In this document: in pieces, positions 12,496-21,231 of the stretch
How positions within the stretch are numbered: position 1 is the first letter of the stretch
How the letters are laid out: each line of letters starts with the position of its first letter
NCBI RefSeq assembly: GCF_000372725.1
Contig: NW_005195801.1
Span: forward strand, 187,203 to 217,149
Source of the DNA: Emiliania huxleyi CCMP1516
Taxonomy: Eukaryota > Haptophyta > Isochrysidales > Noelaerhabdaceae
DNA length: 29,947 bases
Reading direction: 5' to 3'
Position numbers and translations under genes: made by a program
Notes under the pieces: model-generated
What the model was told of the DNA's origin: nothing
Databases searched by the model: none
The model's input: the letters and a program-made list of their open reading frames with translations, nothing else

Positions 12496-13416
12496 ATGAT
12501 ACTGCATCCGGTGGCGCCCGCACCGGACGCCACGCCAAGCGAGGCCGTTGCTCCTCCAGCGGCGCCGCCAGCTCCAGCAGTGCGAGGTGCGAACGTCGCC
12601 TCGCTTCGCTCGCCATTCTTCACGCTGCCACCGGAGCCCAAAAAGCCACTCCGCAAGGCCAGCGCGCCACCCGCGGCTGACGCAGCAGGCGCGCGGCGCG
12701 AGTCGACAGAGCCCCGCAGGAGCCGCCGCCAGATCCATAATCCTAACCTGCGTGACACTGCGCCTGACGCGCTCTACACCCGCACGTGCCACTCGCTTGG
12801 CTGCAGTGGCCGAGAGACATCAGCAAACCTCGCCGCCGAAGCGGCATTCACCGCCGCAGAGAAGGGCGCCGCCGGCAAGGGACGCCGCTGGAACCGAGAC
12901 CCCTGCGCCGACGAGGCGCTCTTCGAAGGTGGCCGAGCTCGGGGGTCGTGTGCTGAGCTTGTCGCCGCCCTGCCGAGCTGCGCCACTCTCAAGCCTGACG
13001 CTCGTCCAAAGTCCTCCGCTTCCTTCCTGGATCGGTCGCTCCCACGGCGCGGCCGGCCAACCGCGTGCGCAAGCGCCGGAGAGGAGCATGGGACCCCGGT
13101 GTTTGATCGCGCAACGGGGAGCCACCAGGTCCACGTGAGGCGCGCCTGCGCGCGATCGGGCGACGCGCAGGCGGCCGCACTCGCCCCGCAGTCAGTGGCG
13201 GCAGTGGTATTTGGGCCGGTGGAGCAAGGGGCGGCTGTCGGTGCCGAGACGAACAGCTCGCTCCGGGCGGCGGCGGCGTTCCAGGACGCCGCGGGTATCG
13301 CCACCGCCTCGCCGCAAAACCAGCAGCATCCGGGACGGCCGCATGCTCCGGCGCTCGCCCACCTTGAGCGCCGGCCACGATGGCAGCTTGACGCAGGATT
13401 CCATACGCATGTGTAG
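12496..13416 (+). CDS. Hypothetical open reading frame, unproven
   Basis: An uninterrupted 306-codon frame from an ATG. It encodes a Pro/Ala-rich start, a basic segment (RRSRRQIHNPNLRD), a Cys pair (TCHSLGC) and an Ala-rich remainder. About seven in ten codons sampled end in G or C, less than in the clear genes nearby, and a 246-codon minus-strand frame (12774-13514) competes. No domain is recognised. Long frames arise by chance in DNA this GC-rich, so this entry is a candidate only. Confidence 0.3.
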   Translation: MILHPVAPAPDATPSEAVAPPAAPPAPAVRGANVASLRSPFFTLPPEPKKPLRKASAPPAADAAGARRESTEPRRSRRQIHNPNLRDTAPDALYTRTCHSLGCSGRETSANLAAEAAFTAAEKGAAGKGRRWNRDPCADEALFEGGRARGSCAELVAALPSCATLKPDARPKSSASFLDRSLPRRGRPTACASAGEEHGTPVFDRATGSHQVHVRRACARSGDAQAAALAPQSVAAVVFGPVEQGAAVGAETNSSLRAAAAFQDAAGIATASPQNQQHPGRPHAPALAHLERRPRWQLDAGFHTHV

Positions 13417-14337
13417 GCGTCGCCGCGAACACCACCGCTTACGGGCGCCTCAGGTGTCCACTTGTGCGGTGCGACACCGCGCTGTGCCGACGACATCGGC
13501 ACAAGGACCCCCACGGCTGGGCCGGAAGCCCGGAGCGGCGCCCGTTGCTTGCGTCACCACGAGCCCAAGAAGCGGCCTAACAATGGCGTGGCGGCGCTGA
13601 TGCACGAAGGGAGCCACGCGGACGAGCCGCCGTCTCGCTTCACCGAGATGCATCTCGAGAAGGCGTCCCTCAACACACATGACTCCTCGACTGCCGCGCC
13701 CTGCCCTTCTCACAACTCGCTCTCGCCGCACCAACGTAGACGCGAGAGACTCAGCGGCGTGCCTTTGAGCGCCGGCAGCAAGCCAGCAAGGCATCGTGCT
13801 AGCAAGCACGCCGGCCAGAGGCGCCCCATTCACGTCGCTCGAAGTTAGTTTAGGCAGCGGAATGCTTCCGCTCTGAGAGCCAGTTGCAGCTCAATCTGGG
13901 TGCTGGCGGCGCGAAGCCAATGGGCGCGAATTCTAAGCCGGAGTGGCGGAACTGAGGATCTCGAATATCATCCAGGGCGCTGAGCCTGAGGACCCACAGT
14001 TTGGGGTCTGAAGTTGTCGCATGTGTGCGGACTCCTTCAAGTACAGTGTAATAAACGTAAGCGGCAAAGGCGTGGCTGCCAAAAACAATACGTCACCTCA
14101 AGCGGCAAGCGCGCGACGCCCCCACGCCCCTCACCTCGCCCCCCACACACCCTGCCTGAAACAACAGCGCAAACACGCGCACACCACCCTCCCACAGCAC
14201 AGCCCGGGCGGGCCTGCTAAGCTCCAGCGGCAAGCACACGTACAGCGCCAAGGACACGACGGAGAGAGAGGCGAGTCAGATGCGCGGAGAGAGCGCGAGC
14301 GAACACGTGCAAGACCAGCGCAGAGAGCACCCGCCGG
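13417..14337. other. Region between candidate ORF and Nudix-like gene
   Basis: No firm gene. A 128-codon plus frame (13462-13848) and its minus counterpart have no recognised features. A small hairpin AGCGGAA-TGC-TTCCGCT lies near 13856-13872. The interval 14100-14330 is rich in AC dinucleotides and purine runs. Confidence 0.5.
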
Positions 14338-15120
14338 CTAGTGCCACATCACCGTGGCGAGGTCCCCGAATCGCCGGCTGCGGTCGCGTGGCACCCAATC
14401 CCAGACGTGCACGAGCCGCCCGCCCTCCTCGGCCTCCGAGGTCTGAAAGCGCGCGGTCGGGAGGTCGCGAACCCTCGCCTGGAACTCGTGCAGGTTGTAG
14501 TGGGAGAGGAGAGTCGGGTAGGAGTCCGAGTCGCGGGTCTCTCGCCACTGGCGGAGGCTGGACGCGTCGAGAAGAACGTTTTGCACGGTGGCGAACCCTC
14601 CCAGCTCCTCCCGCAGGCCACGCAGCGCGGCCTCCAGCGGCGCCTCGCGGTAGGTGAGCTTCTCGGAGAGAGGGCGGCCGCGGCGGCGCAAGCGTCCGTC
14701 TGGCAGGCTCTGAAAGAGCTCGATCAGCTGCAGCTCGTCGCTCGGACCGCTCACGTCGTCTGCCCACGGCGAGATGCACACTTTGGCGACGTTCACCCAG
14801 CGGCGAGCCGCCGATGGACCAAAGGTGAGGATTGATTCGCCGTTTTCGAGCTCGCGCAAAAGGCTCGAGGCAGTGCGTGCGGCACCGCGGCCCCACAACG
14901 CCGTGTCCACGCCATGGCCGACCAGAGCTCGCTCCAGCTCCAGTGGGCAGGAGAACGTGCCGGCGCCAGCCGTCCAACAGTTCCTCGCTAGGAGCTCCAG
15001 CTCGGTGGTGGCTGAAGTGGACGCCAGTGACATGTGTGCGTGAGGGCGGGCGCTGAGGGCCGCACTGGCGGCACTCATACTGAGCAGCATCGGACTCGCC
15101 GGCAGCAGCAGCAGCAACAC
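14338..15120 (-). CDS. Nudix-like protein with organellar/secretory presequence
   Basis: Single-exon frame of 260 aa on the minus strand. The start MLLLLLPASPMLLSMSAASA is a hydrophobic signal followed by an Ala/Ser/Thr-rich stretch, as in plastid-targeted proteins of algae with secondary plastids. Residues ~60-90 (ALWGRGAARTASSLLRELENGE) and ~125-175 match a family I associate with Nudix-related proteins. EAPLEAALRGLREELGG resembles the Nudix box (E-x7-R-E-x2-E-E-x-G) but has Gly in place of the first catalytic-helix Glu after Arg, and it lacks the leading Gly. Catalysis is therefore doubtful and substrate cannot be guessed. The gene is divergent from the lumenal-protein gene at 15329. Coding call secure; family moderate. 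Confidence 0.85.
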   Translation of the reverse strand: MLLLLLPASPMLLSMSAASAALSARPHAHMSLASTSATTELELLARNCWTAGAGTFSCPLELERALVGHGVDTALWGRGAARTASSLLRELENGESILTFGPSAARRWVNVAKVCISPWADDVSGPSDELQLIELFQSLPDGRLRRRGRPLSEKLTYREAPLEAALRGLREELGGFATVQNVLLDASSLRQWRETRDSDSYPTLLSHYNLHEFQARVRDLPTARFQTSEAEEGGRLVHVWDWVPRDRSRRFGDLATVMWH

Positions 15121-15328
15121 GTGCGAAGGTCCGCGGCAACTAGGCGCGAGGGACGCACGAAGATGCTAACGTATCCAATTCTTTTTTCCATGGTGTACCT
15201 GTGTTAGTGCCAGTGCGCGCCAGTCCCGTGCCCAGTGTTGTGCGATGCAGCCGAAAATTCTTTTTCCACGACCTCCCAATACGCCAGGCGTGGTGGAGGT
15301 ACTAAACGACACACACACAACATTGTAG
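15121..15328. promoter_or_regulatory. Shared divergent promoter region
   Basis: Only 208 bp separate the start codons of the Nudix-like gene (minus) and the lumenal-protein gene (plus), so both promoters must lie here or overlap the genes. It holds copy 2 of the 35 bp shared motif (15201-15235), an AAAATTCTTTTTCC element (15253-15266) and an ACACACAC run just before the plus start. No TATA box is evident. Confidence 0.6.
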
Positions 15329-15763
15329 ATGAAGCAGAGGTCGCTTGTGGTCGGCCTGCTGCTCCTCGTCTTCGTCGTCGCACGCGCGAGTTCATCCCTG
15401 GTCGCCACCAGCCGCAGAACGGCCATTGCGCTCGCCGCTGGCCTCCCTTCAGCCGCCAGCGCGCTGACCGATGGCCAAAGGATGCAGGTGGACGCCGAGC
15501 TGACGACCAGCCCGCTCATCGAAGAGCTTAGGGCGAAGACAGCGGCAAACAAAGAGAAGAATGAGGCGGCGGTGAGGCAGCTCACCAGTACGATGGGGAG
15601 CGTCTACGATCCGCCCCTCAAGTTGGTGCGCTATCTGGGAGAAGGTGACTCCATGCCAGTCACACGAATGGTTACCCCGGAGCAGATCAAGGAGCTGAAC
15701 GCGCAGGGCTACGAGCTCGACTGCCCGAAGAGTGGATCAGCATGCGGTCTGATACGGCGTTAG
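15329..15763 (+). CDS. Thylakoid-lumen-type small protein, unknown function
   Basis: Single-exon frame of 144 aa. It begins with a signal peptide (MKQRSLVVGLLLLVFVVARA), then a short Ser/Thr/Arg stretch and SRRTAIALAAGLPSAASA, a twin-arginine signal with an AxA cleavage site. This bipartite-plus-Tat layout is typical of nucleus-encoded thylakoid-lumen proteins in algae with complex plastids. The mature part (~95 aa) is mainly charged and helical (EELRAKTAANKEKNEAAVRQL), with two Cys near the end (DCPKSGSACGL). I do not recognise the mature domain. Start chosen as the only ATG before the signal peptide. Expression may be coordinated with the divergent Nudix-like gene. Confidence 0.88.
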   Translation: MKQRSLVVGLLLLVFVVARASSSLVATSRRTAIALAAGLPSAASALTDGQRMQVDAELTTSPLIEELRAKTAANKEKNEAAVRQLTSTMGSVYDPPLKLVRYLGEGDSMPVTRMVTPEQIKELNAQGYELDCPKSGSACGLIRR

Positions 15764-16239
15764 CGCGTCGAGGTTGCCTGCAGCCTGGCAGCAACGACTC
15801 TAAAAAAGACTCTCCCAGAAGCCGAACGCGCCGCCGATTGTCCGATCTGTTTCCTCTAGTCACCAACACAGGTGTATTTATTTTGCAGAAAAAGAAATTT
15901 TGATCCCTCACGATGTCAACCCTCCCAAATGGATGTGCTTGTAGGGCTTGAGAGTGGCCTACCAAAAATCTAAGGGTAGAATTCTCTTTCCTTGCGAGGG
16001 GAGTAGGAAAAAATTCTTTCCCCACACTCTCTCCACACTCCTCCTTAAAATCCCTGTGTGGTGGCGGCGTGTGCCGTCCTGCCGTCCTCCCATCCCTCCC
16101 TGGAGAGACACACAACGAAGAAATAAATAAATAAACAAAGAGTTGAGAAAAGCCAAATTCCAAAATAAACAAAGAGTCGTAGCGGAGGTCAGCACGAGTT
16201 CCAAGGACGCACGAGCGAGAAGCACAGCAGAGCAGACAG
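15764..16239. other. 3' flank with AT-rich tail-like motifs
   Basis: No gene. Two GAATTCTCTTTCC/AAATTCTTTCCCC elements (15978-16022) resemble the AAAATTCT element next to the 35 bp motif. AAATAAATAAATAAACAAAG (16121-16140) and AAAATAAACAAAGAG (16162-16176) recur at 17962-17976. They contain AATAAA and may be poly(A) signals or retroelement tails. Confidence 0.5.
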
Positions 16240-16517
16240 ATGACGATCACCACCCAGCGCACGACCGCCAACTCTCCGGCGCAGGCCGCGAAGAACCGAG
16301 TCCGGGGGCCGACGGTCGCGGCGCGGCGGCGCAGTGGACGCAGCCCGGTTCGCAGCTTCGCGAGCTACGGGGGCGGCCACGGCACGGCCCGGTGGCCGCC
16401 CCCGCAATGAGGCCAAGCGGTGGGCATCCGGCAAAAGCCGCAAGACGGGATTCGCGAAGGCGCGGGCCACCTTCCGCGGCGGAGGCCAGCGCGGCGGCTG
16501 CGGAGAGGCACGACAGC

Positions 16518-16939
16518 ATGATGACAAAAGCACGCTGGCGGGGCACCGAGGCAATCGCAAGGGAGACCCCAGCGGGCTCTTTGTCGGTCGCATCGATGCC
16601 GCAACGCAAGGACTACACAAACGACGCCGAGCACCACGGCAAGTTCCAGGTGTGGCTCCAGGCAGGCAGCTTCCAAGGCAAGGCGCGTGATGGTGCGCGG
16701 CGGTGCGGGCAGAGCACGCCGCTCCCTTAGGCTCACCCGTGTGTTTGTCTTTATAGGAGCGGCAGCAGCGGGTGAGCGCGCAGTACGAGAAGCGGGTGCT
16801 GGGTTTCGATGCGTGGATTCAAAAGCAGGGGTATCCGAATATAATAAATAGAGCAGTCATCTCCAGGGAGAGCATTTCGGGCGACGCACACGAACACAGA
16901 GGGACAGTGCGCACACCCCGCCCCGCTCGCAGGGCGTAA
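16518..16939 (+). CDS. Small spliced gene, unknown function
   Basis: Exon 1 ends at 16682 (GGCAAG|GCGCGT) and exon 2 is 16757-16939 (TTATAG|GAGCGG), with a 74 bp phase-0 GC-AG intron. The junction reads FQVWLQAGSFQGK then ERQQRVSAQYEKRVLGFDAW, a continuous helical, charged segment. The stop TAA (16937-16939) lies in a TAATAAATAAA tract that could also serve as poly(A) signal. The start is uncertain: in-frame ATGs at 16407, 16518 and 16596 give about 152, 115 or 89 aa. Another frame over 16410-16620 (DPSGLFVGRIDAATQ) also looks protein-like, so a further upstream exon is possible. No family recognised. Confidence 0.5.
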
Positions 16940-17247
16940 TAAATAAAAACGGACACCTCTCTACTGTGAGATGGGTAAAAAGGAACAAAGAGATGCCCTC
17001 AAACACATCGGTCATCGCGATTTGCAGGGTGGAGGGTGCCTGCTGTCTCGCAGTGAAACCGCCCCCTTCCCAACCCGCTCAGGGACGGACGCATTTCCCC
17101 CCTTTCAAAGGCGGTTTCGAAGTTGATGAGACCTCGTCCCCCCCTCTCCAATGAAAAGCGTAAAAAGAGGCGCGTTTCAGGCCGGAAGCGCCGCTTGGAC
17201 GTGGGTCACACAACGGCAGCGCTCCAGACGCGCTCTGGTAGCTGCCA

Positions 17248-17854
17248 ATGAAGCTGCAGCCCATCGCGCACGCGCCGGACGGCCGCTGCACCTCCACTGC
17301 AGTGCCCTCCTGCACCGAGCGACACGTCAAACCTTTGTTGCTGCCGATGACCGCTGGCGGCTCCGAGCTCGGGTGAGCGAGCCCTGGCTGAGCTGAGCCA
17401 TTGCGGTCGCAACGCAGCGCTGCGGTCGGTGCAGAGCGGCCGTGCGCGTACGGCGCCGTACGCGCACGGCCGCTCTGCCTCAGTGGCGTGCGGCTTGGGC
17501 CAACTGAAGGTCGCTCTCCGACCTCGCTCGCCGAGCTCACAATCCGGCGCGAGCCGTATCGAGTGGAAGTTCGACTTCAGCTGCCGCGAGTGGATGGACT
17601 GCCTTGTCGAGTGCGAGCAGTTGGGCTCCGCCGGGAGCATGTGGTGCAACATGTTCTCTGGGGGCCAGCAGACGCAAGCGCGCGAGCGCGTGTTGAAACG
17701 GACGCTCCATAGCAACACTCGAGATACACTCCAAGATTCACTCCAGGGGGGTGCACGTTTTCTTTTCGGGTTTCGTGGGTTCCTAGTGCACTTGGAACCG
17801 ACGAAACCGAAGCGGGTTGGGGGGGGTTCGGTTTCACTGCGTAAACGAGTGTAA
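17248..17854 (+). CDS. Candidate two-exon gene, Cys/Trp-rich, unknown function
   Basis: Exon 1 starts at ATG 17248, directly after an in-frame TAG, and ends at 17372 (CTCGG|GTGAGC, a strong GT donor). It encodes about 41 residues (MKLQPIAHAPDGRC...). Exon 2 has clear G/C-ending codons over IEWKFDFSCREWMDCLVECE and on to SMWCNMFSGGQQTQ. Two acceptors keep the phase: GCAGAG|C at 17437, which would make the 48 bp palindrome coding, or CCGAG|C at 17536, which would place it in the intron. The frame stays open to a TAA at 17852-17854, but coding character fades after about 17720. Family unknown. Confidence 0.45.
17431..17478. repeat. 48 bp perfect palindrome
   Basis: GCAGAGCGGCCGTGCGCGTA plus CGGC (17431-17454) is followed without spacer by its exact reverse complement (17455-17478). 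Symmetry stops abruptly at both ends. It lies in or beside the intron of the candidate gene at 17248-17854. Confidence 0.98.
17769..17808. repeat. Hairpin, 15 bp stem with one mismatch
   Basis: GGTTTCGTGGGTTCC (17769-17783) pairs with GGAACCGACGAAACC (17794-17808) across a 10-nt loop at 14 of 15 positions. It lies near the 3' end of the preceding candidate gene and could be a 3'-end structure. Confidence 0.8.
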
Positions 17855-18082
17855 ACGAACACGTGCGGGGCTGTGCCCATTGGGCGCGAACGGAAACTGA
17901 ATATTGGTGCATTGTTGAATCCTGGGCGAGAGCACGAGCGGCACACGACATTCCACACCGCAAATAAATAAACAAAGCGTCAATAAATAAAACGGACACA
18001 CCAAACAAGGGGTGGGAGAAGGACAGGGTCCCCACCTGCGCGAGCAGGATCTTGTAACACTGATTACCCGACCGTTTCTTTG

Positions 18083-18463
18083 ATGGGGAGGGGGGGGGGG
18101 GCGCTTCTTCGTTATTTATTAGCTTGCTGGCAATTCGCGCCCCTCCTCGCCGAGTGCATGAGCATCGCAGGCGAGTACCATGCCACGAAGGAGCACATGG
18201 GCTGCGGGTACACCTCCACGTGGACAGTCACTGCGGTCGACGACGACACGGTTGTCGTCAGCGAGCATTGCGGCTCCTACTGCTGCGGCTGCGTGCCCAA
18301 TCCGTGCCCGAAAGCAGGGTGTTGCGCGCATCACATGACGAGAGCGAGCGACGGCTCGTACAGTGGTCGCCTGGGTGGCAAGCCTATCAAACTCACGGCG
18401 CAGCCTGATGGCACGCTGCACCACCTCACCACCGACGGCCCCATGATCATGACGAGAAGGTGA
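18083..18463 (+). CDS. Small Cys-rich beta-sheet-type protein, unknown function
   Basis: Frame of up to 126 aa ending at a TGA at 18461-18463, with strong G/C third positions from about 18125 on. A short Cys/Trp-containing N-terminus leads into a compact domain of alternating hydrophobic strands (STWTVTAVDDDTVVVSEHCG), a Cys cluster (CGSYCCGCVPNPCPKAGCC) and a Gly/Asp-turn-rich end (DGSYSGRLGGKPIKL, DGTLHHLTTDGPM). The Cys cluster suggests disulphides or metal binding. ATG 18083 lies beside a G11 run that may be intronic, so ATG 18158 (MSIAGEYHATKEH) may be the true start, giving 101 aa. I recall similar small domains in haptophyte proteomes but cannot name a family. Confidence 0.7.
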   Translation: MGRGGGALLRYLLACWQFAPLLAECMSIAGEYHATKEHMGCGYTSTWTVTAVDDDTVVVSEHCGSYCCGCVPNPCPKAGCCAHHMTRASDGSYSGRLGGKPIKLTAQPDGTLHHLTTDGPMIMTRR

Positions 18464-19267
18464 GAGATGAGCGCTGCCTCGTCGGACGAATGCTGTGTGT
18501 AACTACGCGGCTATCGGCTATGACATCCTTGAGGTGCACCAGTGACTGTTACACGTCAGCGAGTCAGTGGCCAGACCCCCTATCCGGCGTAAAGGGTGTC
18601 ACTCGAGATTAGAGCGCCAAATAGGCGCGCGGGAGATCAGCGGGCCCCGGAAGTGGGCGCAATACACATCACGAAAGTCGAAACCGTCGCCCAAAACCCC
18701 CAATCCACGTGCGCTGGCCACCGGTCGCTCATGCGCTCGGCGCCGGGCGAGGCCGGGCGCGCGAGCGACAGGAGGCGCCGCCGAGGATGGCAGTCGTGAC
18801 GGCGGCCGCAGTATTCGCGCGTAGACCGCGCGCCCCGCTCCGTGTTTGCAGACCGCCTTCGGGCGGACTCGTTTACACGACTTTTGAACCGATTTCATCG
18901 GGAATTCGGGAAAATTCCGCTTTTTGTGCGGATCCTGCTTTTTATTTCTCTCCCTAGACCCGTGCCTAGTGTCGTGCGAGCGAGGGAGTTTTGTTGTAAA
19001 ATTCTCTCCCATGCCTTTCTGGACAGGGTGGCCCGCCACAAGGACCCCAGGAATTGCGACTCGCCGCTTTCCTCCCACTGTGATTCTGTGTGAGCTCTTC
19101 GATTTGCCAAAAAAACACCTAGCCTGATCCCGCGGAATTTTCTTTCTCGGCTAATGGGAGTGTAGCTACCTTACGCAAAGCTTCTCGTTGGTCCGACGGC
19201 CTGGACCGCCCCCCGACCATGACTCCGACCCTACGCTCACACCGTTCGCCATCGCTGCCGCCTCGAC
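18464..19267. other. Intergenic, AT-rich part with a diverged copy of the shared motif
   Basis: No firm gene. A minus-strand frame (18599-19078) has a protein-like end (GLGVLGDGFDFRDVYCAHF) but no other support. Positions 18958-19008 (CCCGTGCCTAGTGTCGTGCGA ... AAAATTCT) match the downstream half of the motif at 15201-15266. Short T-rich and GGGAATT/AATTCC repeats occur at 18895-18920. Confidence 0.45.
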
Positions 19268-19798
19268 GTGCGCGCACCCACGCCTCACTCCCGCCAAGCC
19301 GTGGAGCCCTCCACTGACTCCTCGCGCCCGTTCGTAGTGGTGGTTCCGGGAGCAGCTGTGGTGGGCGACTCGAGCAGCCCCTCCACCCCGAGTGGAGCGC
19401 TGCGCCGGTGCAACCTCTCCTTCTCCCTCATGTTCTCCGACGGGACGGACGGGACGCCGCCGGCAGACGTGGCTGCGGCGGGCGAGGCGCCCTCGGCGGC
19501 GGCGGCGGTGCCCTTCTCCGTGGCCGCTGCCTCCGAGCCGTCCTCGCCGTCGAGCCAGCGGGCGGGGCCGTCCCAAACGCCATGGGGCCCGACTCAGATC
19601 CCGCCCGCGCGACATCCGCCAGCCCGCGGTCGTGGCGGGCTTGAGGGCGGCGGCAGCATAGTCGGCGGCAGCTCTGGCATCTCCATCCCTGGCGCGGCCG
19701 GCGGCGGGGACGAGTCCGCCCTCGACGCCTCGCTGCACTTGCTCGCCGCGGCGCGGCAAGAGCGGTGGGCGAATGCGGGCGCCGCGCGTTTTGTCTAG
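19268..19798 (+). CDS. 3' part of a Ser/Ala-rich protein, N-terminus unresolved
   Basis: An open frame with very high G/C third positions ends at TAG 19796-19798. It reads FVVVVPGAAVVGDSSSPS, then CNLSFSLMFSDGTDGTPP, an Ala/Gly-rich linker, and a helical end (ALDASLHLLAAARQERWAN). There is no ATG before the Met at about 19429, so an upstream exon is likely; TTCGTAG just before TGGTGGTTCC (about 19340) is a possible acceptor. The product is unrecognised. The 253-codon minus frame is an Arg-rich shadow. Confidence 0.5.
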   Translation: MRAPTPHSRQAVEPSTDSSRPFVVVVPGAAVVGDSSSPSTPSGALRRCNLSFSLMFSDGTDGTPPADVAAAGEAPSAAAAVPFSVAAASEPSSPSSQRAGPSQTPWGPTQIPPARHPPARGRGGLEGGGSIVGGSSGISIPGAAGGGDESALDASLHLLAAARQERWANAGAARFV

Positions 19799-20267
19799 GC
19801 CGCGGTGTTGTTCATCATGGCAGGTCAAGTAAACAGGACCTGCACCAATTTTTGGCGCCACCGCCGGGCCAGGGTTTGCACAGGCGTGGAGAGCGAGGCA
19901 GCGATGCTCCGACCCCATTCTGGCCAAGTGCCCCTAGCTGGCGCACTGTCTCCATTGACAGAGGTACACGAGGTTCTGCTTTTCATCATGGCATGACATA
20001 CAGTAGACGCATGCGGCATGGGGTAGGCCTGACATATACATGTTGTTGTTGTTGTTGTTGTTGTCATGTCATGTAGGTGATAGCCATGTGTAGGAGAGGT
20101 GTCGTTGTCTTTCAAGCTTCGACATAAACTCTCGGAACTGGCGCGCGCCGCGTCGGCCCGCGGCGCGGTCGCACCGCTCGACACCGCTCGAACCACTCGA
20201 CGCCGCTCATATCCAGCCGGCGGCGCGGCCTGCCAGTAGGGGGTGCGCAGCGCCCCAAAATCCACCA
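19799..20267. other. Repeat-bearing intergenic region
   Basis: No gene. It contains two similar TTCATCATGGCA(G/T) segments (19811 and 19982), several CATGACAT/GACATATACATG elements, a (TTG)n tract (20042-20063), and decamer-like repeats ACCGCTCGAC/ACCGCTCGAA (20175-20210). Confidence 0.5.
20042..20063 (+). repeat. (GTT)7 microsatellite
   Basis: Seven GTT triplets flanked by CAT and CATG sequences. Confidence 0.9.
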
Positions 20268-20351
20268 GTGTGGGATTTCGCGCAATCGCTTGACTCTGAA
20301 AAGCTGGCTATGTACCTTTCTGAGCGCTGTGGTCGCCGCAGACTGGCTCCA

Positions 20352-20398
20352 ACTTGACGGCGGCATGGAGACGTGATGCCTTCATGCCGCCGTCAAGT
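20352..20398. repeat. Hairpin with 16 bp perfect stem
   Basis: ACTTGACGGCGGCATG (20352-20367) and its exact complement (20383-20398) flank a 15-nt loop. It interrupts a coding-like frame with an in-frame TGA inside the left arm. Confidence 0.92.
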
Positions 20399-20399
20399 C

Positions 20400-21004
20400 G
20401 AAATCGACACACAGCTCGATGGTTTGCCCGAAAAGGTACGTAGCGGCGTTTTGGGCGACAACAGCGCTGCGACCGCGAAGTGGCGGTGGACATGCTCCCA
20501 CGTTGCCGACGCAGCGCCGGAGTGGCCGGCGCTGCTCGCCGCGACCACGACGGCTACTCTGATACTCCGGGCCGACCCGTCCTACCCGACGGTGGCACTC
20601 TTAGACGTCTCGCTCACGCTGAGAAAAATTCTGAAACGGCGTGCAGCAGAGTCACCGACGAGACGATCCGCGTGCCTCCTCGTGTCCCGTACCGTTCTCA
20701 CACATCCATAAACTCACTTTGGCCTCACTGAAGCGATGCCTGAATCCTGAATCCTCAGATTTTAGATTAGGACGCTGCGCACCCTCTACTGCCAGCGGGG
20801 CTCTCTTCTTGCTTTTCTGACTGCAAAACTTTATACCCTCCCCCTCGCCGCCGGGGGCCAGCCGCCGTCGAGCCCGCCGAAGCGGCGCTGGCGGCGACGG
20901 CGGCGGCGTCGGCAGGGGAGGCGCCGTGGGAGGGTGCCCCGCTGATGGCAGCTTTGCAGTTTGCTGCCATGCAGATCGCTGCGAACAACAGGCTGGATGC
21001 CTAG
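20400..21004 (+). CDS. Candidate spliced gene fragment, unknown function
   Basis: Two coding-like segments are visible. The first (20400-20640) reads LDGLPEKVRSGVLGD ... LLDVSLTLRKILKR with mostly G/C third positions. The second, 20862-21004, is Ala-rich and ends PLMAALQFAAMQIAANNRLDA at TAG 21002-21004. A 221 bp GT-AG intron (AACGGC|GTGCAG ... GGCCAG|CC) joins them in phase, but other donors fit too. A protein-like stretch in the same frame upstream (PVWDFAQSLDSEKLAMYLSE, 20268-20330) is separated by the hairpin and a stop, so it may be a further exon or evidence of decay. No start codon is assigned and no family is recognised. Confidence 0.4.
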
Positions 21005-21231
21005 GCCCCCACCAGGCCCCCACCAGGCCTGCGCGTTCCAACCGGTCCTCTCTCGGACGCAAGCCTCATGTGTTCTACTGTGGAGCAGTGTGCTGTGGGG
21101 AGAGCTAGGGGAGAGGCGACGATGGTTTCATTGGTTACAGCAGTTCTGCTATTGAGTATAGCCCCGCGCTAGCCACACGGACGACGAGGGAGTCGACGAG
21201 AGAGACAGGAGCGCCTCGGCGGACCGACGAG

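Noticed and set aside
18599..19078. Minus frame with protein-like C-terminus
   Set aside because: Most of the frame is basic low-complexity sequence across AT-rich intergenic DNA and no splice or start context supports it.
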